A stretch of 41,958 bases of DNA from Candidatus Melainabacteria bacterium (GTDB lineage Bacteria; Cyanobacteriota; Vampirovibrionia; Obscuribacterales; Obscuribacteraceae), in NCBI GenBank assembly GCA_023250095.1, contig JAHFBI010000006.1:1-41958 (forward strand). Reading direction: 5' to 3'. The notes under the pieces are model-generated. The model made no database searches and was not told where the DNA came from. It saw only the letters and a program-made list of their open reading frames with translations. Positions within the stretch are counted from its first letter, which is position 1. The number at the start of each line of letters is the position of its first letter. Position numbers and translations under genes: made by a program. Below are positions 27,234 to 37,219 of this stretch, in pieces.

Positions 27234-28289
27234 TCAGGCACCGGTCTTGCGGTTGGCACGAGCAGACTGGATCGCCAGGCAAAGGGCTGCAGGAACGCAG
27301 GTCACTATCACGAAACAGAAAGCGTGAAGGACGGTTGCAAAAGCCAGAGACTGCACGTTGTCTAGATGCGCCACCATTTGCAAACCCTGGCTGACAAGAA
27401 AGTGGTAGCTGCCGACACTGCCCGGTGTCGGCACAAGCACCCCCACAGAGCCGATCGTGAACACGATGAGCGATTTGGCCACATCGATCTTATTCTGCAA
27501 ATCGAAGGCCCAGACCATGAGATAAAGATTCAGCCAGTAGAAAAGCCAGATGGCGAAGCTCAATATGGCAATGGACGGGAATCCCAGGGGATCTGTCAAA
27601 GACTTCGTGCCGAGATCGAACTGCGCGGCGAGCTCGGATGCGGTATTCATCCACTTTTTGGTAATCAAGTTCTCAATGGCGGGAAGCCGAGTGAGCCACT
27701 TGATTATTCTGCCGGCAAAGGGCAGGACAATCAGTCCAACCACTGTAGCCAGGCAAAGACCGATGCCGCCGGGAACGAGCCAGGGCATGCTAGCCGTTGC
27801 CGAAGGCGGCATCTGAGTCAGGGTCAATCCCAGAAGAGCAACCAGTAGGGCTATGTCAAGAAGCCTGTCGATAAACATCGTCGGCAGGACGCCGGCCCAT
27901 GGCAGATTTTCCGACCGGGAAATAGAGACGAGCCTGGCTACTTCGCCGCCTCGCGGAATAGCGACGTTTACGGCGTAGCCGATCATGACAGCGGCAAAAG
28001 AGTTGAACAGCCCGACTCTGCGGCTTGACAGCGGTCGCAAGAGAATAATCCAGCGTGCTGCCCGCAATAAGTGACTGGCCAGCCCGGAAAAGACAACGAG
28101 AAGCAAGAACCAGAGATTCAGGTGCTCGACGTATTTCCACAGTTCCCGCAAATTCACGTTGCGAAAAGATAGCCAGAGAAAGACCGCCGCCAGAGCAATA
28201 CCTGCCACCTGCTTGGCTACTTGCGTGGCAACCGGATTGCCGGCAGTCCTGCCCGGGGGCGCAGCTACTTGATCCTCTTGCGACATCAA
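27234..28289 (-). CDS. Lysylphosphatidylglycerol synthase TM-region / flippase-like (UPF0104) membrane protein
   Basis: Multiple TM helices; IPRGGEVARLVSISR...PWAGVLPTMFIDRLLD; PTPGSVGSYHFLV typical of the family. Confidence 0.85.
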   Translation of the reverse strand: MMSQEDQVAAPPGRTAGNPVATQVAKQVAGIALAAVFLWLSFRNVNLRELWKYVEHLNLWFLLLVVFSGLASHLLRAARWIILLRPLSSRRVGLFNSFAAVMIGYAVNVAIPRGGEVARLVSISRSENLPWAGVLPTMFIDRLLDIALLVALLGLTLTQMPPSATASMPWLVPGGIGLCLATVVGLIVLPFAGRIIKWLTRLPAIENLITKKWMNTASELAAQFDLGTKSLTDPLGFPSIAILSFAIWLFYWLNLYLMVWAFDLQNKIDVAKSLIVFTIGSVGVLVPTPGSVGSYHFLVSQGLQMVAHLDNVQSLAFATVLHAFCFVIVTCVPAALCLAIQSARANRKTGA

Positions 28290-28499
28290 TGAGATTCCCT
28301 TGGCAACGAGTAAGGAAGTGTCAGCCCCGAGGCCGTTATAAACGGAGCCCAGACGACCTTACCTTACCACCTTCTTGCCCCGCCCCTCTGCTGCAAACCA
28401 TCCGACACAGTCCAGGCAGCCTCCGCACAGTGCCTTCATCCTGCAACCCGACTTCAGGATAGCTTACCAGTCGGAAGCTGTCCGCTCTCCCCCGACCGT

Positions 28500-30557
28500 T
28501 CAAGCCTTTTGCTTTTCCGGCGAAGCCATAACAAAATGCTTCGGTCCAGATGACTTGGCCTCGAGCAGCCGTCCGTCAGCCGCTTTCAACAAGTCATGAA
28601 TTGTGTTGCCATCCTCGGGAAACTGCGATAGACCGCCGCTGAAGCTGGCATAAAAACTTTGTCCGAACTCACCGCGAAATTCGACGGCGATAAATTCAGC
28701 GAGAACCCGCTCCATCATCTCCTTAATGTCTGGCATGGTTTCTGCTCTAAAAGCCAGGACAAACTGCTCCCCCCCCCAGCGCCCCCTCAAATCTTCAGCG
28801 CGGAAGCGACGGCGAAGCAAATCTCCGAGCGCATTGAGAACACCATCGGAAGCCAAATGCCCGTATGTCTCAGCGAGCCCCTTGAAGTCGTCAATGTCGA
28901 TCAGGCAGACAGTCACTGCCCATTTCTGCCTCTGCGACTCAGACAGCATAGCTGCCAGTTGTTCCATAAAAGATCGCCTGAGCAAAAGCCCGGTTATGGG
29001 ATCTTTATCGATTCTCTCCTGGAGCAGGCGCGCTCGCTCCAGACGCACTTTAATGCGTGTCAGCAACTCCTCGTTCACTACAGGCTTGGCCAGGTAATCG
29101 TCGCCGCCCGACTGGAACGCAGCCACCCGACTCTCCACGTCGGTGTGCGAAGTGAGAAATAGGATGGGCAGATCCTGCCAGCGGGGAATCGCGCGCAACA
29201 TACGGCAGATGTCAAAACCACTCACACCGGGCATCATCACATCCAGCAGGAGCAAATCTGGCGAGAATTCCTGCATGACCTCCAGGATAGTTTCAGTGTC
29301 GTCCAGGGTGATCGCCACCATCCCTTCGTAACTGAGAACAAAAGCAATCCGCCGGGAAAAATCGTTGTCGTCATCAACAACCAGGACACGCGGTCTGGCT
29401 ACCTGGCGAATGGCGATCAGCTGTTGCAGGGCCGCTTCGAGCGCACCCCGCTCCAGCGACCGGTCAAGACAAACCGCGCCGACGCGATTAACGTCTACGT
29501 TGTTTTCCATATGCCCGCCGCCGGAAATAAAGGCCAGTGGGAGGCTGTCATAGCCCGGCAATGCGCGCACATCGACAGCCAGTTTGAAGGCCGCTTCTTC
29601 GGATTCCAGCTCGACGTCTATGAGAGCTGCATCCAGAACACTCATGCAAGCCTTCTCCAGTGCCTCCGGTGCCGTCGTCGCCCGGATGACCTGAACAAGG
29701 TGCGCCCGCCCGAGCTCTTCAATCAAATCAAGGAATGCTTCATCATCGTCGACAACGAGAATACGCGCGATTGCCGGCGAGTATGGAACAGGGATGCCTG
29801 GTACCCGCTCGGAGACCTGCCGGGCGACCTGCCCGGCAACAGCTTCTGACTCTCCGACAAGGAAGTCCATGGCCACATCGATCTCTGCCCAGAAGCCGTC
29901 ATTTACCACCTGACTGTTATTTTGAATTGCCGCCAGTCTATTTTCCACGTGGCCAACTTTTTCGCCGATCTGCGGGAAGCCATAAGAGGCCGCTGTTCCA
30001 CGCAGCCGGTGCGACAGAGTGCGCGCTTCACCGACAAGGAAAAAATTGTCCGGCTGAGTCCTGATCTGTCTCAAGGAATGGGCGAGCTCCCGCAATTTGA
30101 GCGGCAACTCGCGTGCATACTCTGAACGCAACACCAAAAGAGTGTCTTCAATATCTTCGACCGGCGCTGGCTCCACCGAAGGCGACTTATGCCCGAAAAG
30201 AATATCGACCTCAGCGGCAAAAACAGACGGTATGATAGGCTTGTGCAGCACCAGTGAAACACCCAACTCCTTGGTAAGTTTGTGATAGGACTGCGCATCA
30301 CGCCAGTAGGCTGAAACAAATATCAACCCCACCCGGTCGTCCTTAGCACGCGAGCGAGCGATCCATTCGATGCCATTGCAATCAGGCAATTGCCCGTCGA
30401 CAATTATGAGATCAAGCTTTTCCCGCTCGACGATGCTGCTTGCTTCCTGTCCGCTATGAGCCTGCAAGACGCGGTGTCCCCTGCTTTTCAACACAGGAAC
30501 GATCAACCTGTGGAACTGCGGGTCATCATCGAGCAAAAGAATGGATTTGAAGCTCAT
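28500..30557 (-). CDS. Multi-domain signalling protein REC-HPt-REC-REC-GGDEF
   Basis: ILLLDDDPQF; HRLRGTAASYGF (HPt); ILVVDDDEAF; VLVVDDDNDF...LLLDVMMPG...DYLAKPV; RAEDLRGRWGGEQFVLAF. Confidence 0.9.
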   Translation of the reverse strand: MSFKSILLLDDDPQFHRLIVPVLKSRGHRVLQAHSGQEASSIVEREKLDLIIVDGQLPDCNGIEWIARSRAKDDRVGLIFVSAYWRDAQSYHKLTKELGVSLVLHKPIIPSVFAAEVDILFGHKSPSVEPAPVEDIEDTLLVLRSEYARELPLKLRELAHSLRQIRTQPDNFFLVGEARTLSHRLRGTAASYGFPQIGEKVGHVENRLAAIQNNSQVVNDGFWAEIDVAMDFLVGESEAVAGQVARQVSERVPGIPVPYSPAIARILVVDDDEAFLDLIEELGRAHLVQVIRATTAPEALEKACMSVLDAALIDVELESEEAAFKLAVDVRALPGYDSLPLAFISGGGHMENNVDVNRVGAVCLDRSLERGALEAALQQLIAIRQVARPRVLVVDDDNDFSRRIAFVLSYEGMVAITLDDTETILEVMQEFSPDLLLLDVMMPGVSGFDICRMLRAIPRWQDLPILFLTSHTDVESRVAAFQSGGDDYLAKPVVNEELLTRIKVRLERARLLQERIDKDPITGLLLRRSFMEQLAAMLSESQRQKWAVTVCLIDIDDFKGLAETYGHLASDGVLNALGDLLRRRFRAEDLRGRWGGEQFVLAFRAETMPDIKEMMERVLAEFIAVEFRGEFGQSFYASFSGGLSQFPEDGNTIHDLLKAADGRLLEAKSSGPKHFVMASPEKQKA

Positions 30558-31152
30558 ATGCCTTCATGCCGCCTTGCTTGAAACTTCCAGATCCTCATCG
30601 AGCAAACTTCCGCCGTAAAGAATCCCCAATTTTATATGCCTGCCTTGCGGCAATTTTTGCCACCTGCTCCAGGTTCCTTAACGGCGGATAGGACAGACCA
30701 CCTCTCAGGGCTGCGAAGCTCTGAACCCAAAGGTGACGCCAAAAGACAGTATAACCATTTGTAACCGACAGTGCCCGCCCCCACATTGTCGCAAGATAAA
30801 TTGCAGGCTACATCCCCCGTCAAGGGGAGCACAAAGGGGAGCCCGGCGCGTGTCCCGACAGGACGCCGAAAGATCAGCGGCACAAGGCAGCCCAAGTCAA
30901 TAGAAATCTTCTCTCAAGCCCGATGGCGCCTGCTCTTGCCAGCAGCCATCGCTATCGGAAGTGTTCGCGAAAAGCTTAAGACCGGCTCATAATTGCAGCA
31001 AGTAGAGCAGACCGGCTCAAAAAAGGTCGGGGTTAACAAGGGTTCTCGACCCTTCTTGCCCCATGCTCAAGCTGCTTGCAGCCTCGCCAGGAGCCATAAC
31101 CAATAACTGTCTAAGCTCAGGATTTGTGGGAAAACCCTAGAAAAAAGCTCTC

Positions 31153-31548
31153 TCAGACCTCTCCGGCGAGGATCTGCTTGATATATTTTTCCACGCAAGC
31201 GAAAGACTGGTCCAGAGCCGCTCTCGTCTTGCGTGCCTCGTCCCATTCATAGCGGCTGGCTTCCTTTTCTAGAGTAGCGCAAAGCTGTGCCATGCCGTGA
31301 ATAGTCATGGTGGCCGCGAGCCCCTTCAGCTGGTGGGCCGCCGCCATCACAGCTTTACTTTCGCCAGCAACAATCCCCTCATCAACATCTTTCAGAAGCC
31401 CGCGCGCCTCATCGAGAGACATCGACAGAAGCTCCTTGACAGTCTCGTATCCATAGAGCTTGTTCAAGCTATTAAGATCCAGCGGCTCACCGGTGCCGTG
31501 CTCGAAGGATTCGCCGGCTGCCTCTTGCGATTTGCTGGAATTGTTCAT
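31153..31548 (-). CDS. HPt domain protein
   Basis: AAAHQLKGLAATMTIHGMAQLCATLE matches the HPt histidine motif. Confidence 0.85.
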   Translation of the reverse strand: MNNSSKSQEAAGESFEHGTGEPLDLNSLNKLYGYETVKELLSMSLDEARGLLKDVDEGIVAGESKAVMAAAHQLKGLAATMTIHGMAQLCATLEKEASRYEWDEARKTRAALDQSFACVEKYIKQILAGEV

Positions 31549-31796
31549 GGTGTGTTTAAGTCGCCCTTGCCTTCCGGATTGCAAACAGTCGAACTGGATC
31601 CTTAACTTCCCCGGTTGAACAAAATATCACATTCCAGGGCTCCAAGCACCATATCTGATGCTGAAATACGAGACTCCAGCACATACCAGGAGAAGAATCC
31701 ATTGTCAAGCGTCGAATTTCAGGCACAACTATGGGATAAAAGCTAAGCTAACAATTGTTAGAGTGCGCTACTCCTTTCCATGGAGCGTCAAAAAAT

Positions 31797-32255
31797 ATGA
31801 CCGAAGCTGTTGTGACATGCCGCATATGTGAAAACTTTCTGGAGTTTTTGAAGGATCTGCCCTGGTGCAAGCAAGGCGACGAGGTTCTGGTAGCTGTTCA
31901 CAAATGCACCCCGGAGTTTGTCGTGGCTTTCACCGATCACGAAGTCAAAGTTTTCCCCGGCGCAACTAACGTCAAGCTCAATAAATCCTGGTTGGCATTT
32001 CTGCAAGAGAAGAACGAGGAAGGCACACCTTTACCCATCCTGCTCGTCTGGAAAGCAGCTGGCGTCGAGCTGTGGTACCGCCGCCACAAGAGCTGGGAAT
32101 TTCCCTATGATATGTGGCAAAGCGCCATCGCCGAGGCTTACGAACGCGAAAGGGTTTTTCTGCCCGCCGAGCACGGCGGATCTAAATTTGCCCAATACCG
32201 CAAATCCATGCTGGAAAAGGCCAATGTCTGCCCTCCGGTCATTCCGCCGCAATAG
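31797..32255 (+). CDS. Hypothetical protein
   Basis: MTEAVVTCRICENFLEFLKDL...; ORF of good composition between annotated genes. Confidence 0.6.
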   Translation: MTEAVVTCRICENFLEFLKDLPWCKQGDEVLVAVHKCTPEFVVAFTDHEVKVFPGATNVKLNKSWLAFLQEKNEEGTPLPILLVWKAAGVELWYRRHKSWEFPYDMWQSAIAEAYERERVFLPAEHGGSKFAQYRKSMLEKANVCPPVIPPQ

Positions 32256-32290
32256 CCCCTGAACAACCGCTAGAGTCCGCCTGGCAAAAA

Positions 32291-32860
32291 GTGAGCGCAC
32301 AAACAGTAATTCTCACGGGAGTAGGACAGGACAGGGTCGGCATCGTCGCCGAGTTGGCACAGATCTTTTATGAACGCGGTTGCAATCTGCTCGATTCGAG
32401 CATGACCTTGTTGCGCGGAGAATTTGCCTTGATCCTCATGATCAGCCTGCCGGACGGAGAATCGACAGCCAGTTTGCAAGAAGATCTCTCCGCTCTCGAA
32501 GCGCGACTCGGGTTGACAATGCATATGCGCGAACTCACCGACGACGAACTTGCCGAAGCGGAATCGCCGGTTAATTCTTACATCGTCTCTGTCTATGGAG
32601 CCGACAAGCCGGGCATCGTCGCCGGTATCACTTCCAAGCTGGCCAAAGCGCAAATCAACATCACAGACGTGCAAACCAAGTCAACGACAGGCGCTTCTTC
32701 TGTCGGTTCTTTGCCGCCAGCCCCCCTCTTCCAGATGATTCTCGAGGTGAACGCTCCGATAACATTTACGCAAGAGACTCTGCTTGATCTCCTTGTCCAG
32801 AGCAGCAAGGATCTCGACGTAGATATCTCGGTACAGGCACTTGAGTCCGCTGAATTATAG
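32291..32860 (+). CDS. Tandem ACT-domain protein, GcvR-like
   Basis: VILTGVGQDRVGIVAELAQIFYERGCNLLDSSMT and VSVYGADKPGIVAGITSKLAKAQINITDVQTK. Confidence 0.85.
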   Translation: MSAQTVILTGVGQDRVGIVAELAQIFYERGCNLLDSSMTLLRGEFALILMISLPDGESTASLQEDLSALEARLGLTMHMRELTDDELAEAESPVNSYIVSVYGADKPGIVAGITSKLAKAQINITDVQTKSTTGASSVGSLPPAPLFQMILEVNAPITFTQETLLDLLVQSSKDLDVDISVQALESAEL

Positions 32861-32865
32861 ACGCA

Positions 32866-33393
32866 ATGTCAGTCTTACCGATCCTGACCTACCCCAACCC
32901 TCTGTTGAAGTCCATCTGCGAACCGGTGGATGATTGGAGCGATGATACTGAGCAGCTTATCGGCGATCTAATCGACACGATGTACGCGCAGCCAGGCTGT
33001 GTGGGTATTGCCGCGCCGCAAGCTGGCTTTCTCAAGCGCATAGTTATCGTCGATGCCTCGAGGCACAGACAGCCAGTCTCCAATCACGGCAGACTGGTGC
33101 TGATCAATCCGGTGATCGAATGGCAGGACGGCGAAAACATAGCCCGCGAAGGATGCCTGAGTCTGCCGCACCTGACAGCCAATGTGCGCCGCGCCAGAGA
33201 TGTCCGCATCAGGGCCCTGAGCCCAGACAAAGCCGAGATCCTCCTTGCCACCAGTGATTTTGAAGCCCGCGTCATAGCCCATGAAATCGATCATCTCGAA
33301 GGACTCCTTTTCCTCGACCGCGTCGCCTGCCTGAAAACAGACGTGTTCCGTCGCAAACGCTATGAAGTCCCCGACAAGAAGATTCCTTCATGA
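32866..33393 (+). CDS. def: Peptide deformylase
   Basis: GCVGIAAPQ, EGCLSLP, HEIDHLEG motifs. Confidence 0.95.
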   Translation: MSVLPILTYPNPLLKSICEPVDDWSDDTEQLIGDLIDTMYAQPGCVGIAAPQAGFLKRIVIVDASRHRQPVSNHGRLVLINPVIEWQDGENIAREGCLSLPHLTANVRRARDVRIRALSPDKAEILLATSDFEARVIAHEIDHLEGLLFLDRVACLKTDVFRRKRYEVPDKKIPS

Positions 33394-33526
33394 GGCGCCT
33401 TACACGACTGAGGCGGCAGTCAGGCAAGTCATGATCATCGAAAGCCATGGCAACATTGCCTCCCCAGGACAAGATGTTCAGAACAAACCAGAGTAGGATA
33501 CAAAAAGAATCAAGAGGCGCAGAATC

Positions 33527-36034
33527 ATGAAGAAACCATTCCTGAGCATCCTGCTCATCCTTTTGTTCGCCGCCAAGACCTGCGCCCAGCCATCATGCGT
33601 GATGCCCAGCGCCTCACCTCGGTCGCATGGGCTGTGTGCAAGCCCTGCCTGGGGCTTCGTTCCTTCGCCACATTTCGGATACTGCCCTTCTCCCTGGTGG
33701 GGGTCGAGCTGGGGTTATAGCGCCGGACCTGTCTGGGGTTATTCCGGCTTGCCGGCGCCGGTCATCGACTACTGCCAGCCCGTAATCAGCGGGCAGGTTC
33801 TGCCGCCCGAGAACAAGGCAGCCGACCGGCTGATTGAGCTGTCCCCTTATTTGAGTCAGCCGCCCTCGGCAAGGCCCTCCGACCTGAGCCATCCTTCAAC
33901 GCCCGGAAGCCTGGATAAAGTACTTTCAGGAGTATGGCCGGGAAGCGAGGAGCCACAAACATCTCTGGTTCAACCAGGGACTGAGAAAGGGCCAAGAACT
34001 GAAAACAAATATCTGAGCCTTATCGACGACTACACGCGTGCCCTAGCAAGCAATCCAAACTGTGCCGGCTATCATTTGAACCGCGGGTTGGCTTATGCCT
34101 GGCTCAAGAAATACCCGAAGGCTCTCCTTGATCTTGAGCAAGCTATTTCTCTGGCGCCGGACAATGCCAGCTCTTACTACAATCGCGCATGCATCTACCA
34201 GGCGCTGGGGAACTGGGACCTGTCACAATCCGACTGCACACGAGCTCTTACACTTTCACCTGACAGCATCCGTTACCTTTACAAACGTGCTCTCATCAGA
34301 CTGAAGCTGGGACAAACAGTCGCCGCGCTTGCCGACTTGACTAGTGCGCTCAAACTAGATCCCCGCTCAGCCCAGCTTTATCTGACACGCGGGCTGGCTT
34401 ACTTTGATAGCAATCAGGCAGAGCGGGCACTCAACGACTACAACCAGTCCCTCAGGCTCTTACCAGGCAACAGACAGGCGCTCTTTGCCAGAGCCATGCT
34501 CTACTTCTCCATCAGGCAATACAGGCTGGCAACACAGAGTTTCGATCAGCTGATAGCCCTGGCGCCGGACAGCCCTGACGCCTTTGAAAACCGGGGACTA
34601 GCTTATTTTCAGCTAGGCGAATATGAAAAAGCCATCGACGACTATGGGGCAGCCATTGCACTTGCTCCTGCCTCCTGGCACTGCTACTTGAACCGCGCCG
34701 TAGCCCACCTGTTCTTGCTGAAGGGAGCCGACTGCGCTGCCGACGCGAGCCAGGCATTGTCCCTTGCTGGCTGGGAACAAGAAGCCGCGCCACAGCTTGC
34801 AGCACTCGTATGCCTGGGATACATCCAGGCGCACAACAGCGCCGCCGAAGCCGCATTTCTGACAGAGTCCACCGCTCATCTCAATCCAGACAAATGGCCT
34901 TACCCTATTTTCCTCTTCTGGCAGAAGAAAAAAAGCGCCGAGCAACTTCTCTCCCTGGCTGCCTCAGGCGATGCCCAAACTCAGGCCCGCGCCTGGATTG
35001 GCATGACAGAACTCTGGTCCGGGCAGCCGGCGGCAGCCGTCCCTTATCTAAAATGGGTAAAGGAAAACGGCGCCTCCGATCTCCTGGAATACAGTCTTGC
35101 TCAAACTTGCTTGCGCGGAACGCCCACCAAGCTCAAAGCGGTTGCCAGCCACCCGGTACAAAACAAATGGGCTGTTGTTGTTGGCGTGAGCAAGTTCAAA
35201 GACACAGGCATCAACCTCAAATATGCTGACAAGGACGCTCGTGATTTTTATCAATATCTGACAACTGCAGGTGGGTTCGCTGCCGATCACGTGAAGCTTC
35301 TTCTCAACGAACAGGCCTCTCGCGAGAAGATCCTCTCAGAGATTGGCGACAGTTTTTTGCCACGTGTCTCAAGCCCGCAAGATCTGGTAGTGGTTTATTT
35401 TTCCACACACGGCAGCCCTTCTATGCTCGATGAAAACGGGCTCAATTACCTTGTGGCCTATGACACCGATAAATTCAAGCTCTTTGCCACAGGACTGCCC
35501 GTGCAAGATCTAACTCGACTCATCAAAGAAAGAATACCTGCTGAAAAAGTGCTAGTCATTCTCGACGCCTGCCACAGCGGGGCTGCAGAAGTTGACGCCA
35601 AAGGGCTGACACGCAATACCAATTTCAATTGTGAGCAGCTAGCGCGCGAAGGAGCAGAGCTTGTACTCTGCTCGAGCGAGCCAAGCCAGCTTTCCTGGGA
35701 GTCCAAACGCTATCCCAATAGCGTTTTCACTCATCAGCTGATCGCTGGCTTGAAGCTGAAAGGACATGCCACCAGACTTGGCGAAGCCTATAGCTATGCA
35801 AAAAACACCGTCCAGCAAGAAGTCAGGCTCGATCGTGGGCAAGAACAGACCCCCGTATTGAAAAGCACCTGGCCTGGCAACGACTTGGCCCTGGCAGTGC
35901 CACCAGCGGAATCGGGATCAGAGGCGACATCGGCAGGGACGACGAAAGCGACGTCAAAAGCCATACCACCAGAGCCAGGCGTGTCAGGGGCGTCATCACC
36001 GTCGCCTTCTGCCCGGGCGGGAAAGTCCCACTGA
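33527..36034 (+). CDS. Secreted TPR protein with C-terminal caspase-like (peptidase C14/orthocaspase) domain
   Basis: Signal peptide; multiple TPRs; KWAVVVGVSKFKD, VVVYFSTHGS (His), VLVILDACHSGAAEV (Cys). Confidence 0.92.
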   Translation: MKKPFLSILLILLFAAKTCAQPSCVMPSASPRSHGLCASPAWGFVPSPHFGYCPSPWWGSSWGYSAGPVWGYSGLPAPVIDYCQPVISGQVLPPENKAADRLIELSPYLSQPPSARPSDLSHPSTPGSLDKVLSGVWPGSEEPQTSLVQPGTEKGPRTENKYLSLIDDYTRALASNPNCAGYHLNRGLAYAWLKKYPKALLDLEQAISLAPDNASSYYNRACIYQALGNWDLSQSDCTRALTLSPDSIRYLYKRALIRLKLGQTVAALADLTSALKLDPRSAQLYLTRGLAYFDSNQAERALNDYNQSLRLLPGNRQALFARAMLYFSIRQYRLATQSFDQLIALAPDSPDAFENRGLAYFQLGEYEKAIDDYGAAIALAPASWHCYLNRAVAHLFLLKGADCAADASQALSLAGWEQEAAPQLAALVCLGYIQAHNSAAEAAFLTESTAHLNPDKWPYPIFLFWQKKKSAEQLLSLAASGDAQTQARAWIGMTELWSGQPAAAVPYLKWVKENGASDLLEYSLAQTCLRGTPTKLKAVASHPVQNKWAVVVGVSKFKDTGINLKYADKDARDFYQYLTTAGGFAADHVKLLLNEQASREKILSEIGDSFLPRVSSPQDLVVVYFSTHGSPSMLDENGLNYLVAYDTDKFKLFATGLPVQDLTRLIKERIPAEKVLVILDACHSGAAEVDAKGLTRNTNFNCEQLAREGAELVLCSSEPSQLSWESKRYPNSVFTHQLIAGLKLKGHATRLGEAYSYAKNTVQQEVRLDRGQEQTPVLKSTWPGNDLALAVPPAESGSEATSAGTTKATSKAIPPEPGVSGASSPSPSARAGKSH

Positions 36035-36238
36035 CAGGCTCAGCCGCGCAGCATCCTGCCTCAAGAGAAACACGGAAACTGCCTCCCTGCCGCAGCGCAT
36101 TGCCATCCGCCGGAACCAACCTTGTTCGAATCTGATTCATCCAGAAGAACCTGTGGCAAGTCACCGGTCCTGAATACACCCCAAATACTTGCCAGTCACA
36201 TCTCGATTGACTGCAAGCAAACAGTGCCGCCGGAGAGG

Positions 36239-36454
36239 CTAGCTGACAGTAGCCGCCGTAAAAACCGCCCCTGGATACTCATCAAGGCAACTTTCCTGGG
36301 GCTCGCACTGCAGATGTCCACATTCGCACGGACCGATCTCCAGATCGGCGTCAGCATCAACACGTGAGCACTCACTGCAACAGTAATTGCCCTCCCGGCA
36401 GACATGACAGGAACAGCACGGATTAGCACAAAGTCTAGGTTTCAAGCTACTCAT
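36239..36454 (-). CDS. Bacterial metallothionein (SmtA/BmtA-like)
   Basis: MSSLKPRLCANPCCSCHVCREGNYCCSECSRVDADADLEIGPCECGHLQCEP...; aaggaggt SD upstream of ATG 36454. Confidence 0.85.
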   Translation of the reverse strand: MSSLKPRLCANPCCSCHVCREGNYCCSECSRVDADADLEIGPCECGHLQCEPQESCLDEYPGAVFTAATVS

Positions 36455-36487
36455 CTCCGGCACCTCCTTCTCAAAAGACAGATGAGT

Positions 36488-36718
36488 TTATGCCTGTCCT
36501 GACCGGACAAGAGCAGACACGTCGCCTGAGCGCTCATCCAGCTCCAAGTCAAAAAGCTGTCTTCTCAATTCCGCTAGAACCAGATCAAAGCGCGCTATGC
36601 ATCCACTATGAACGGCCTTGCCGACGAACAAACTGTCATGAAGCTCTCGCTGATCTTCAAGCAGCCGGATGATCGCTTCCAGATAGCTCCTCTCCATGAT
36701 ATTTGCACCACACTTCAT
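36488..36718 (-). CDS. Small hypothetical protein upstream of metallothionein
   Basis: Helical-looking 76-aa ORF (YLEAIIRLLEDQRELHDSLF...), co-oriented with the metallothionein gene. Confidence 0.45.
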   Translation of the reverse strand: MKCGANIMERSYLEAIIRLLEDQRELHDSLFVGKAVHSGCIARFDLVLAELRRQLFDLELDERSGDVSALVRSGQA

Positions 36719-37219
36719 AAAAGCTGTCTTTCCAAAGCCGGGCAGCTCGGGTCTCCAGCTCCAGCCCGATAGGAGCTGACAGCTTCCTTTTTCGCCATGA
36801 CACTACCGGCTGCCGCTCCTGCTCTTCAGCTTTGCGCCCTCCGCCGGCAGAAAATGCCTCATCACGCTCTTGCCGGCTGGGCTCAGGCAATCCCCGCCCG
36901 ACCGGTGACTTACTCACTGTCTGAACCATAGAACTAGCCCTCAAAACAATCCTGCAACACTTTCGGAAGACCGTCCGGCAGAAACACGTGGGCTCCAACT
37001 ATATTATCGCTAGAGACTGCAGCAGTCCGGCTCAAGATAGCGTGTATCTTGCTAAAGGAAACTATGTATCTTCTGTGATACTGCCGCAACAGAAACAAAA
37101 AAGCTCCAGGCGAAAGGCCTCCAATTCCCGAGTGTTTATGCGACTTTCACAAATCGTTGGTAGACTGGTTTTAAGTAAATATTCTCCCCGAGCGCAGCTG
37201 AATAAAGGAAGGAAAGCGT

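Noticed and set aside
27222-27246. GGGGTCAGGCACCGG, reminiscent of REP-associated transposase ends
   Set aside because: It overlaps the stop codon of the 27234-28289 gene, occurs once, and no transposase is nearby.
27366-27848. Plus-strand 160-aa ORF
   Set aside because: Antisense to the LPG synthase TM-like gene; hydrophilic, charged composition expected from the complement of TM helices.
36657-36998. 113-aa minus-strand ORF overlapping 36488-36718
   Set aside because: Overlaps the better-looking small ORF, weak start context; coding status undetermined.
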